DNA of 64,000 nucleotides from Nelumbo lutea (taxonomy: Eukaryota > Streptophyta > Magnoliopsida > Proteales > Nelumbonaceae), in contig JAKGHH010000002.1 in assembly GCA_022828595.1 (NCBI GenBank), forward strand, positions 40,518,222-40,582,221, read 5' to 3'. The position numbers and the translations under genes were made by a program. Under the pieces are notes generated by a model that saw nothing but the letters and a program-made list of their open reading frames with translations, ran no database searches and was not told the origin of the DNA. Below are positions 11,701-23,700 of the stretch, one piece after another; position 1 is the stretch's first letter, and every line of letters begins with the position of its first letter.

Positions 11701-14700
11701 AACTTTTCTAGTAAAATGGTTGTGGAGATTCCCCTTAGAAAGTGACAGGCTGTGACATAGGGTGATTGAAAGCATACATGGTATCATGGACAATGGCTGT
11801 GATGTAAAGGTGGCTCCTGATTCATCTTCAGCTTCTCCTTGGAAATCAATACAAGAGGTGCTCCCTTTTTTCTTAACCTCACTTGCTTTGATGTGGGAAC
11901 ATAATTTGCTTTTGGGAGGATCTTTGGCTTGGTGACACACCTCTTAAGGTGCAATTCGTTTTGCTCTACTCCCTGTCCAATTACAAATTAGAACCTATTT
12001 CGAAATTTGGAGGAGCATCCCCTTCTGGGATAAATTGTGACTTTGTTTTTAGAAGGTGATTGAAGGATAATGAATGTGATTTCCTTATCTCTTTGTTGAC
12101 CAAATTGGACTTGATTTTTCTAGACCAAAATTCAGAAGACAATAGAATCTGGTCAATCTCCCCCAATGGTCTCTTCACTTGTGCTTCTTTCTTCAATTTC
12201 CTCATCTTTTCTAGTTCTTTGGGGGTGAGTTTCTCAGTGAAAGAGATTTGGAGTAAGCCTATGCCACCTAAAGTTCAAGCACTATGTTGGGAAGTGTTCC
12301 TTGGGAGGAATTAACACCTGTGACAAGCTCCAAAAAAGAAGGCCCAACAATTGCCTCTCTTGTCATTTGTGTATCCTTCGCAAAGCAAGTGGGTGAGACT
12401 ATTCCCATTTACTAATCTCTTGTTCTTTTGTGCGTTGCACTTGGGAATACTTATGCTCTCTCTTTGGTTGTAGGTGGGTTCCCCCTCAAGACTTGGTAAA
12501 TCTCTTCAGTTCGAGCTTCCTAAGGCAACCAAGAAAGAGAGGGCGAATCATGTGGAAGATAGTTAGGGCAGCAATGGTGTGGATTTTATGGGATTTAAGA
12601 AACAAAAACAAATCTTTAGTGAATAAGTAGGTCAAAGGAGGAGCAGAGAGGAATATGGATGAGAGGATGTAGGTGGTGGTGGTGTGCGTTGATGTGAGGA
12701 GTGTTGGGAAGCTGGATGAGAGGATGCCGGTGTTGTAGGCTAGCCTAGTAGGAAGGTTCGTGGGGATGGATCTTGAAGTTGAGAAGGTTGAAGTATCGAT
12801 GTCTTTTGAATGGGGGAAGGATTGTTGAATGGCTGTGAAGAAGTTAAACAGTGGGCTGCTTCTGTGTATGTCCTATAGTAGAGGAGTAGAGAGGCTTACG
12901 GAGTTAGAGAGCTTGAAGGTGAGAGAATACGACCTTTGATTAAGTTGGTGGTTCCCAGCGGTAGGGTGATTAGGGAAACAAGAAGAAGAAGGGTAGTGTA
13001 GTTAGGACTTAGGAGTGATGGGTAACCCCCTTCACACATGGGGTATACTTACCCTTAAGGAGATTGGGGATCATTATGGGAAGCTCCTAAAATATGATGA
13101 TAGGAATAGGACTTGGGAAAGGTTGGACATAGCTAGAATATTGGTGGAAGTGGAGGAGGTTTCTACTCGACTGAACAAGATGGAACTTTAGTTTTCTAGG
13201 GAGAACTATGAGTTGAGGCTAACTTTAGAAGGGGAGGAAGAGACTTTCTTGAGGGCAGACATGAAAGAGCCTGGTGGAGAGGTTGATTTGGATAAGCTAG
13301 GGGGAGAAATAGTGGGAAGAATCAGAGTTGTAGAACAGAGTAGGGTAGGGAGATGAAGAGTCAATCAAAGGTGGATGACAATGAGGTGGCATGTTTGAAG
13401 GGTAAAGTAGGAAGTTCAGAGGAAAAATTTGAGTTGGATTTACATCAAGAGGGACATGTGGGGAGGTGAGGGTGATGTGAGTGTGAAAGATCAAAGTCAA
13501 ATGAGAAGATTTCAATAGAAGGGGAATGGGTGGTAGTGGGTAATACGGATTTGAGAGGCCTGAGTGAGGATCACTTCAAGAAGAAAAAAAAACAAAAGTT
13601 TTGAAAGGAAACAAATGGTGGAAGAATTTGAAGGTTTAGAGGGAGGGGTAAGATAGGAGGAGGGGAGAAAAAAATCTTTTGGGGCAAAGGATTTGATTTG
13701 TGGTAGGGATAGTGTCAAGGAGAAAGGATTTTCGAATGAGTGGGTTTGGGCTGTTACAAGGTACAAGAAAGGTAGGAAGTAGAAGATAGTGCTGAAGAAA
13801 AGAGAGAAAGGAAAGGTATCACACCTTTTGCAATGAACATGGTGCAGGTGCTATCAGGTGGAAGACATTGCTGGTGAAAATAGTGAGGCTGGTTCGTGGA
13901 GAGTTAGGCAGTAGGTTCAGTTGTAGGAGGTAGGTGGTTCGAATGGGGGTGAGCTTATCTTTGTGGTACAGCCTTTGCATGTTCAATACTTTGAAAGTTC
14001 TCTCAATGGTGTCTGGGATGGAGGTTGTGACAAAGATAGTTGAGGAGGTTGATTCAGAGACGGGGTTGGGTCACACAAGTGACATCATTGAAAGCTGGTC
14101 TTCTTAGTAATGAAGTAGTTCCAGTTCCTATGCCTTGTACTGAGGGTTGGGATGAATCTAGCAAGGAAGTGACGTGGGAGAAGGGGCAGTGAGGGGAGTT
14201 CAAGCAAAGCAGAAGAATTCTAATGGGATGGAGGGGTATAATCTTCATAACAGATAAGGTGCCATTTAGCCTCCTTTTTCCAGATGGAGAGATATTTCAT
14301 ATACCTCTGAGGGTTTTTGGCTGTGTTTATTTTGCTCACATTCTTCGTCCTCATCGCAGAAATTGGATCCTAAGGCCAAGAAATGTGTTTTTCTTGGGTA
14401 TGATCATAACCAAAAGGGGTATTGTTGTTATGACCTAGTGTCGAGGAGCAGATTTGTCACTATGGATGCTACCTTTTTTGAATCCACATTCTTCTTCTCG
14501 AGTGGTTCTCCTCAGGGGGAGAGTTTTGGGGAGGAGAACTCACAATCTGTTCCTCTTTCTGTTTCTATGGTGCCTCCATCAGTTCAGCCAACATCTACAT
14601 CAATTCAGCCACCACCTGCACCATCAGTTCAGCTAGCATCGGTTCAGCCAGCACCTGCACCTCCAGTTTCATTACCTGAGCCACTACGGGCAGCCTCACA

Positions 14701-17700
14701 GCAATATCAATGCCGGCAGATGATGGTTGACTCCACACATCCTCAATCTATACCATTCTCTATCAGTCCTTCTAAAACTCCAGATTCGGCAGATACAGTT
14801 CTAGGTATTCCTCTTGAGCCTGTTATGCTTTCTGATGATAATGTTTCTGTCCCTAACACCATTGTTACAGCCGATCCCATTGACCTTGATCTTTCCATTG
14901 CACTTCGTAAGGGGAGGAGAAAGTGTACAACCCACTGCATTTCATACCATCTTTCCTACAATGCCTTATCACTCTCTTACCGTGCTTTTCTTTCTTCCCT
15001 GGATTTTGTGTCTATACCCAAGAATGTTACTGAGGCTCTCTCCAAACCTGAGTGGAAAACAATCATGCAAGATGGGATGGATGCTTTGGTCAAAAACCAA
15101 ACTTGGGAAATAGTTGATCTCCCCCCAGACAAGGAGATAGTCGGATGTCGATGGGTATTCACAGTGAAGTATAAGGCCGATGGCAAGATAGAGATGTACA
15201 AGGCAAGGTTGGTAGCAAAAGGGTATACTTAGACCTATGGTGTTGATTATCTAGAAACATTTGCACCGGTAGCTAAGATGAGTTCAGTTCGTATTCTTTT
15301 ATCTCTATCAGCCACCTATTCATGGCCTTTGTTCCAGTTTGATGTAAAAAATGCTTTCCTCAATGGTGACTTACAAGATGAGGTATATATGGACATCCAA
15401 TAAGCTTTTATGAAAATGTTGGTAAAGGAAAGGTGTGTAGACTCAGAAAATCTCTGTATGGACTGAAACAGTTACCTAGGGCTTGGTTTGACAGGTTCAG
15501 AGGGGCACTCATCCGTTTTGGATACACATAGACACAGTCTGATCACACCCTCTTTGTGAAGAGGAGAGATGCTTTGGTGTCAATTCTGATTGTGTATGTG
15601 GATGATATAGTGGTGACAGGAAATGATCTGGAGGAGATTGATGATCTCAAAAAATCATTGCAGCAAGAATTTGAGATCAAAGATCTTGGTGAGATCAAAT
15701 ACTTTTTAGGGATTGAAGTTGCAAGATCCAAGCATGGGATCTTCATTTCATAGAGAAAATATGTACTTGACCTACTGCGAGAGACTAGGAAGCTGGGGAC
15801 CAAACCAACAAACACTCCTATTGATCCAAATCACAGAATTAATGGTGTGGATGGTGAATTGGTAAAGGATGTGGGGAGATATCAAAGAATGGTGGGTCGA
15901 TTGTTGTATTTGTGTATGACACGACCAGATATTTCTTATGTTGTCAGTGTTGTGAGTCAGTACGTGCATGCACCTCGGGTTCAGCACTGGGAAGCTATTG
16001 AGAGAATACTTGCATATCTGAAAAAGCACCCTGGCAGAGGCATTATTTTTTCAAATCATGAGAATTTGAAGCTAGAATCCTATATAGATGCAGATTGGGC
16101 AGGATGCTTAGATGACAGGAGGTCTACATCAGGAGTGTGTACCTTTGTAGGTGGAAACTTGATATCCTGGAAGAGTAAGAAGCAAGTGGCTGTGGCAAGG
16201 TCAAGTGCAGTGGCTAAGGATAGATCCATGGCTCATGGTGTCTCAGAACTTCTTTGGGTTAGATCTCTTTTGAGTGAGATTGGGGTGAAAGCAAATGAAC
16301 CTATGATGTTATACTGTGACAATCAGGCTGCAATCAATATTGCCCACAATCCAATTTAGCATGATAGGACAAAAAACATTGAACTTGATAGACACTTTAT
16401 AAGAGAAAGGGTAACAACTAGAGAAGTTTGTTTGCCTTATGTCTCTTCAGAGTTGCAATTGGCTGATGCTTTCACTAAAGGGATGGCAAGGAACAAGCTT
16501 GAACATGATCTACACAAGTTGGGAATGTATGACATTTACTCCCAACTTGAGGGGGAGTGTTGAAGATTAATTAGTTTTATGATGTTTTTCTAAGTAGATG
16601 TTTTATGTTAGTTGTTAGATAGGAGGTGGGGACCACAATAGTTATGTGAGTCCAAATTTTATTATGTTTTTTGAGTGTTATATATGCTGTTTTATGTTTT
16701 GTCGCCCTATAAGGGCATAGTTGTCTTTGTACTGTTCTATTATTTTAGTATAAATAATAAGTGAAGGAGGCGGCCGGATTATTGCTCTCTTTTCTCTCAA
16801 CTTCTCTTCTTCTCTTCTTCTCCTTTCTTCCTTCTCTATTCAAGAAACTACTTTCTTTCGTATTTTTTATTGCAGCAGATTTCTACTGTTTTTATATGTT
16901 CAGCCTGTGGCTGGTTTATAATTTCCCTGTTGTCTAGCTTGGATAGTTTTGGGCTTTTCAAGGCTATCAATAAAATCTCCTGTTAATAAAAAAAAAAAAA
17001 AACAGAAGGACCTCCTGTCCATCACTACACAGTTTCAAGGAGCCTTAGTTCAAGATTGATCAGATTCGTATAAAAGGAGAAAGTTGTATGTTATATCATT
17101 ACTTGTTATTAGTTCTGGGCTTTAGCGGGCTGGGTCTGTTATATGTTTGTTATTTAATTGTTAAGTTCAGCTGCCTTGCTGGGGGCAGAGGTCTAAGTTC
17201 ATCACTTTTTATGTTAAGTATAAAAGAGAATGGGGTCTCAGATTGAGCCCCTCAATCTGCCTTGACTTTCTCTTCTCTTCTCTTTTCTTCTCACCTGAAA
17301 CTTAGCTCTTTACTGTGATAAATCTAGATGTTTTGATCTGAATACTGATAGAGGAAAATGTACCTGTTTTTAGATGGAATTAAGGAACTTGATGTTCAGT
17401 CTTCAGCATTTTCTCCATCTCCACTTCTTTCTCAGCAAACCCTGAACATCATTTACAGCCACTTTGTTTCTTTTCTGCAACTAAGAGGAGGGACTTGAGC
17501 ATCATGTCTTTTGTTGCTTTAAATTACAATATCATGCAACCAGTAGCAAGACAAAATGATGTTACACTTCTTTTAAATTATATTATTTTATAATAAAAGT
17601 AAGTTAGTAGGAAACAATTGGAAGCACATGTGTTCCATATAGTGCATAATAGGGGTGTACACCTTATATGAGGTGTATGTTTCATACATGCATGTATACC

Positions 17701-20700
17701 TGTAAGCTTATGCTTTATAGTTTAATGTATCAATGCTTCTCTATTGCACCTGAAGGCCTTTTTACAGTTCCTCACATTTAGGCATGCGTTTCCCACTTTT
17801 TTTTTTCTATTTTTTAGGACATTGTTTGAAACTTGCAGGCATAATTTGAATCGAGTACATTTTTCTGTTTTTGAGAACATTGCCCGAAGAATTATTTACT
17901 AATCAACATTTTCATTTCTGGAGATCAGGTATCTTCTCAATCAAGGGATTAATTCTTCCAATATATGTTAATGGTTCTACTTGTTTCAGTATGTTATGAC
18001 TATTTGACACTGAATAATGCCATTTCCATTTATCCACAGCACATCAAAGGAGATATCAGATTTAGAGGGGGAGCTTTTGTCCATCAGAAACCTTCTATCT
18101 ACTCAGGCAGCTCTAATTCATAGTTTAGCTGAAGGAGTCAATATTGATACTTTGTCAAACAATTTCTCTGAAGGTTCTCCAGAACATGGCATATCTAAAT
18201 TTGAAGATAGGGAGTCTTCTGACACAGAGAAATGGGCAGTGGAGTTCCCTGATCTACTTGATGTTTTGCTATCTGAGAGGAGAGTGGATGAAGCTCTGGC
18301 TACACTTGATGAAGGTGAAAAAGTAGTTGCAGAAGCAAAAGAGAAGAAAAAACTGAGTGCAGCTGCAATTATCTCATTACAGACTGCCCTTACTGAACGG
18401 AGGCAAAAGTTAGCTGATCAGCTTGCTGAAGCTGTTTGCCAACCTTCTACCCGTGGTGTTGAGCTTCGTGCAGCTGTCTCAGCTCTTAAAAGACTTGGAG
18501 ATGGTCCCCGTGCTCATACATTGTTACTCAATGCACATTACCAAAGATTTCAGTATAATATGCAAAGTCTTCGTCCTTCAAACACCTCATATGGAGGAGC
18601 ATATACTGCTGCCCACTCACAGCTGGTTTTCTCTGCCATTGCTCAGGCAGCAAGTGATTCTTTGGCTGTTTTTGGCAAGGAGACAGTTTATACATCTGAG
18701 CTTGTGATGTGGGCTTCGAGGCAAACAGAGTCTTTTGCATTGCTTGTCAAGAGGCATGCATTGGCCTCATCAGCAGCTGCTGGTGGACTAAGAGCTGCTG
18801 CAGAGTGTGTTCATATAGCATTAGGTCATTGTTCATTGTTGGAAGTCCATGGTTTGGCACTTTGTCCTGTGCTCTTGAAGCTCTTTAGGCCTAGTGTTGA
18901 GCAAGCATTAGATGCTAATTTAAAACGAATTGAAGAGAGCACTGCTGCACTAGCTGCTGCTGATGATTGGGTGCTCACATATCCTCCAGCTTTCACACGT
19001 CAATCTGGTAGAACTTCAAATGCATCTCTTGGTTCTGCATTAGCTTTCCACCAAAAGCTTTCAAGCAGTGCCCACCGGTTCAATTCGATGGTACAGGTAA
19101 ATGCTTTGTTTTCATCCTAAACTAATTGACTATATTATTATTTTTCTACTGGATCAAATGCTTACCTAACAATAGTAAGGGTGTAGTCAGTTAGTTGCTT
19201 GGCATGGCATGTTGCATGCACTAGATAGTTTTTCTTCTCCCAATTGACACTTATGTACTTAGTTGTTATTTCAAAGAACATCACACCTAAAACCATTGTC
19301 TCCTTGCTTTTTTGGTTATAGTCATCCTTTACATGATTACATCCTTTTAATATGAGCAATGATTACATGATTATATCCTTTTTATATGAGCACTGATGAC
19401 TGATTACAACATATATCTGGTTGCAATATGGCTTTACAAGCTGATTGATACCAATCTTAGTTAGGAAAATTGCTTATCAAAACAAAAAAAAAAAGGAAAA
19501 ACTTATTTAAGAAAACAATACCTTTATATTTCTGTTTTGTTTGTAATGAGAATAACATATCCAGCATGATTGGCTTACTGAAATTATTAGTTGTTTAAGT
19601 TGAGACTTTCAAATTTTTCTTCTTACTGTTTATGTTGAACTATGGTATTGGATATATTACTTGTTTCATGTTGTAAAGTTCAGTATTATCAAAAAGGGGT
19701 ATTCTTGAGGAAAGAGATAGGGAGCAAAGATGGAGCTTGGGGAAACAACTGGGAGTCATCTTGATTAAGGAGGGGGATAGAAACACAAAATTCTTTCATT
19801 TGGTGGCAAGTGGGCGGAGAATGAAAAACTTGATCTCCAAGTTGGAGGTTGATGGTCTAACCCTAACTCAATAGGATGAGATAGCTGAGGATTTTGTGGA
19901 TCATTTCAAATCCTTATTTAGAAGGCCTCTAAATGATAGAGTGTGGTTAGGACCATAGTTTTCAAGGTGCCAAGACGAGGCTAGGTGACAGGGGGGTGCC
20001 TAGTTGCCTAGTTGCCTAGGCAGGCGCCTAGGTGATGGATTTTTTTTTATGTTAAAAAATAGATCCTAGGGTAGTTCCCTAGGTACCATAACCATATTTC
20101 TTTAATAATTATTCATGGTTTTCATAAGAAAAGTATAAATTTCATATTAAAGTATAGAAAATTAACATATTCATGAGAAGAAAAGGAAGAAGGAAAATAA
20201 AATTAAAAAAATATAGGGGCTGAACCCTTATTTTTGTTATAGGAAAAGAAGAAAATAAAAAGTATTGGTAGAAGAAGAAGAAGAAGAAGAAGAAGAAATA
20301 ATAAAAAAGTATTTTATATTAGGAAGTAGAAAACTGTTAGGCGATTGGGCGAGGCGAGCCTCAAAGGGCGCCTTGTCGCCTAGGCGCCGCCTTGACAACT
20401 ATGGTTAGGACTGGAGTGGCCAAGATTAGAGATTGAGATCAGCAGGTTGTTGGAAAGAGAATAGAAATTGGAAGAAATAAAAGTAGTTTTTTCTATGGAT
20501 AGATCAAAGGCCCTTGGACCTGATGGTTTCACAATGGCGTTTTACCACGACTGTTGGGACATTTTGAAAGAGGGCATTGTTGTAGTGTTTGATGAGTTCT
20601 ACAGGAGAGGGGTAATTAATCTGGAACTGAACTCTGCCTTCATTGCCTTGGTACCCAAAAAAGTTGATGGCACCCATCCGAGGGACTTTAGACCAATCAT

Positions 20701-23700
20701 TTTGGTGAATAGTTTGTATAAAATTATAGCTAAGGTCCTATCCCTCAGGATTAGGCTTGTCTTCCCCACTATTATTGCATCTAACCAGGGGGCCTTTTGT
20801 GCAAGGGAGGCAAATTGTGGATCAAAGTTTGATAGCAAATGAATATGTGGAGGATTTGAATAGGTCAAGGATGAAAGGAGTGGTTTGTAAGCTCAATTTA
20901 GAAAAAGTGTATGATATGATCGATTGGTCTTTCTTGAGAGAGGTGATCGTTTGCTTTGGTTTTGGAGAAAGATGGTGCAAATAGGTGATGAGATGTTTGA
21001 GGACATGTCAATACTCTATTTTGGTGAATGGAGCAGTAGTGGATTTTTTCCCCAGCTTTAAGGGGTACTAGACAAGGAGACCCTCTCTCTCCTTTCCTGT
21101 TTACCTTAGTAGCAAATGTATTGGGGAGATTGATTTCTAGGGCAGACTCAAGAAACCTAATAAAATGGTGGAGAGTTGGTAGGGATGGGGTTCCAATCAC
21201 CTACCTACAGTTTGTAGACGATACAATCCTCTCCTATTCAGCCGCTACATTTCTGAAATCTCCTCTTGAATTTCTGATCTGTTTTGCTTCTTACTGATTC
21301 ATTTCAGATAAGAACCATAGCATAACCAGTACCTCATTCATGGGTATGTTTAAAATTCACATGAACAGTAAGTGTGGCCCATAGCCCTTGTCACATGACA
21401 ATTGTAATTGAACAGTTATATGGAATTATTATTACCTATCTATTACTTACAGACTTGAACTTTTCCTGTTTGCTCATTTTGCTTCATCTTTCAATTGATC
21501 TTGTAGGATTTCTTTGAAGATGTAGGACCACTCCTTAGTATGCAATTGGGAGGTCGAACACTGGAAGGTGTGTTTCAAGTATTCAACTCATATGTGAGCT
21601 TACTCATTAATGCATTACCAGCTTCAGTAGAAGAAGGAAAATTGGAAGGCTCTGGAAATAAAATCGTCCGGATGGCTGAGACTGAATCTCAGCAGATTGC
21701 TTTGCTAGCAAATGCATCTTTGTTAGCAGATGAGCTGCTACCACGTGCAGCCATGAAGCTTTCCCCACTGTACCAGTCTGCTATCAAGGATGATCCTCGT
21801 AAAAGAGCTACTGACAGGCAAAACCGTCACCCTGAACAAAGAGAATGGAAGAGGCGCCTCCAGCGCTCTGTTGATAGGCTAAGAGATAGTTTTTGTCAAC
21901 AGCATGCTCTTGATCTTATTTTTACTGAAGATGGTGATACCCATCTAAGTGCAGACATGTATATACATATGGATGGGAATGCAGATGAAATGGAGTGGTT
22001 CCCCTCTCAAGTATTTCAGGTATTTCAAATTTGAACTCTTTTTCATTTTGGCTCTCATCTTATTTTGGCAACTTGACTTATCATACTCAAATAACTTTAA
22101 ATATGATTTTTCTTCATTTTCAATAAATTTCAGATTGCTTTTGATGCATAAGAATTAGCTAGCTTCTCCAGGTTTTGGTTAAATATTCTAAAAAAATTAG
22201 GAAAAGCAAGTGTTTTAATGGTTCAACTGATTGCAGACTTGAGTTAGATGAAAAGAGGAGAAAGAGAGGGAGAAAAGAAGAGAAGAGGAGAGAAACAATT
22301 GTCTAACTAGAGAGAATTATCTCACTCCAGCCGACCTTAATTATATAGATTATTCCCTACTTAAGTATGAGACATGTAACTTAAAATAAAACAAAATGGA
22401 CCATTTATCAAAAAAAAAGGACAAAACACAATTCAATAAATGAGAGGAAAAAGACTGAAATAACCCTACTTAGCCAACTCTACTACCCTCAAGCTGGAGG
22501 GTACATGTCATATAGTCCTAACTTGTTACATAAATAATCCACTCTTCCCAAACTCAAACCTTTTGTAAACAAGTCTGTCCACTAATTTCCTAAGCTCACA
22601 TGCTCAATGCTTATCACTTTGGAAAGAACTTTCTCCCTTAGAAAATGGCAGTCGACCCCTATGTGCTTTGCCCGCTCATGAAAAACTTGGTTAGATGGGA
22701 TGTGGATTGCATCTTAGTTGTCATAATATAATTTCATATTGTTGTTCACTGAGAACCTAACTTCTTGAAGAAGGTTTTTCAACCATACTAACTTACATGT
22801 AGTGTGCCATGGTTCTATATTCAGCTTTAGCACTACTTCTTGCCACAACAATTTGCTTCTTACTCTTCGATGTCACTAAATTTCCTCCAAGGAAGGTGTA
22901 GTACCCTGTAGTGGACCTTTTGTCAAACACTAAACCAGCCCAATCTACATCTGTGTAGCCAATTATTTCAAGACTTCCTCGTGACTTGCATAAGTTGGTT
23001 TATCACACTAATAGCAAAGGATATATTTGGTTTGGTAATAGTTAAGTAGTTTAGCTTTCCCGCTAACCATCTATATCTTTTGGGATCATCAAACATTTAA
23101 CCTGCATCAATGCTCAGTTTAACATTTGGTTCCATAGGTGTTTCAGTTAGTTTAGCACTTAACAGTCTCGTCTCTTTTAGTAGGTCAAGAATATATTTCC
23201 TTTGGCACAAATTGATGCCTTGCTTCGACCTAGAAACTTTTATACCTAAGAAATACTTAAACTTTCCAAGATCTTTTGTCTAGTGGTGATCTTGTAGAAA
23301 GGCCTTTAACCTATCAATCCCCAATCTATCACTTCTAGTTATAACGATGCCATCTACATATACCACTAACAAAATCTTCTTAGCCTCAAAATCATAATTG
23401 GATATTGAGTGGTCAACTTGACATTGTCTCATGCCAAAATATTTTACTACTTAATTGAACCTGTCAAACCAAGCCCAATGAGACTATTTCACTCCTTACT
23501 ATCCTCCCCCTGAGCAACAAACCCTGGTGGTTGCTCCATGTAAACTTTCTCTAGAAGATCACCATGCAAGATGGCATTTTTAATGTCAAATTGTAATAGT
23601 GGCTAGTTAGTTGTTAATGAGATCAAAACACGAACTAAACCAATTTTGGCAAGAGGAGAGAGAGTTTCCACATAGTCCACTCCATACAATTGAGAATAAC

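Larger units (their letters stand above)
14223..16877 (+). mobile_element. 5'-deleted Ty1/Copia retrotransposon with 3' LTR
   Basis: Sense strand. The end of integrase, a Ser/Pro/Gln-rich linker, RT, RNase H, a polypurine tract (cttgaggggga, 16547-16556) and a 3' LTR remain. The 5' LTR, gag, protease and the integrase core are missing. LINE sequence flanks both sides (ORF1 piece on the left, LINE 3' tail on the right), so it may sit inside a LINE; no target duplication can be checked because the 5' end is gone. Confidence 0.85.

Noticed and set aside
14363..15232. 289-codon frame as an independent gene
   Set aside because: It is the integrase end, linker and RT start of the Copia element, ended by a TAG at a Gln position.
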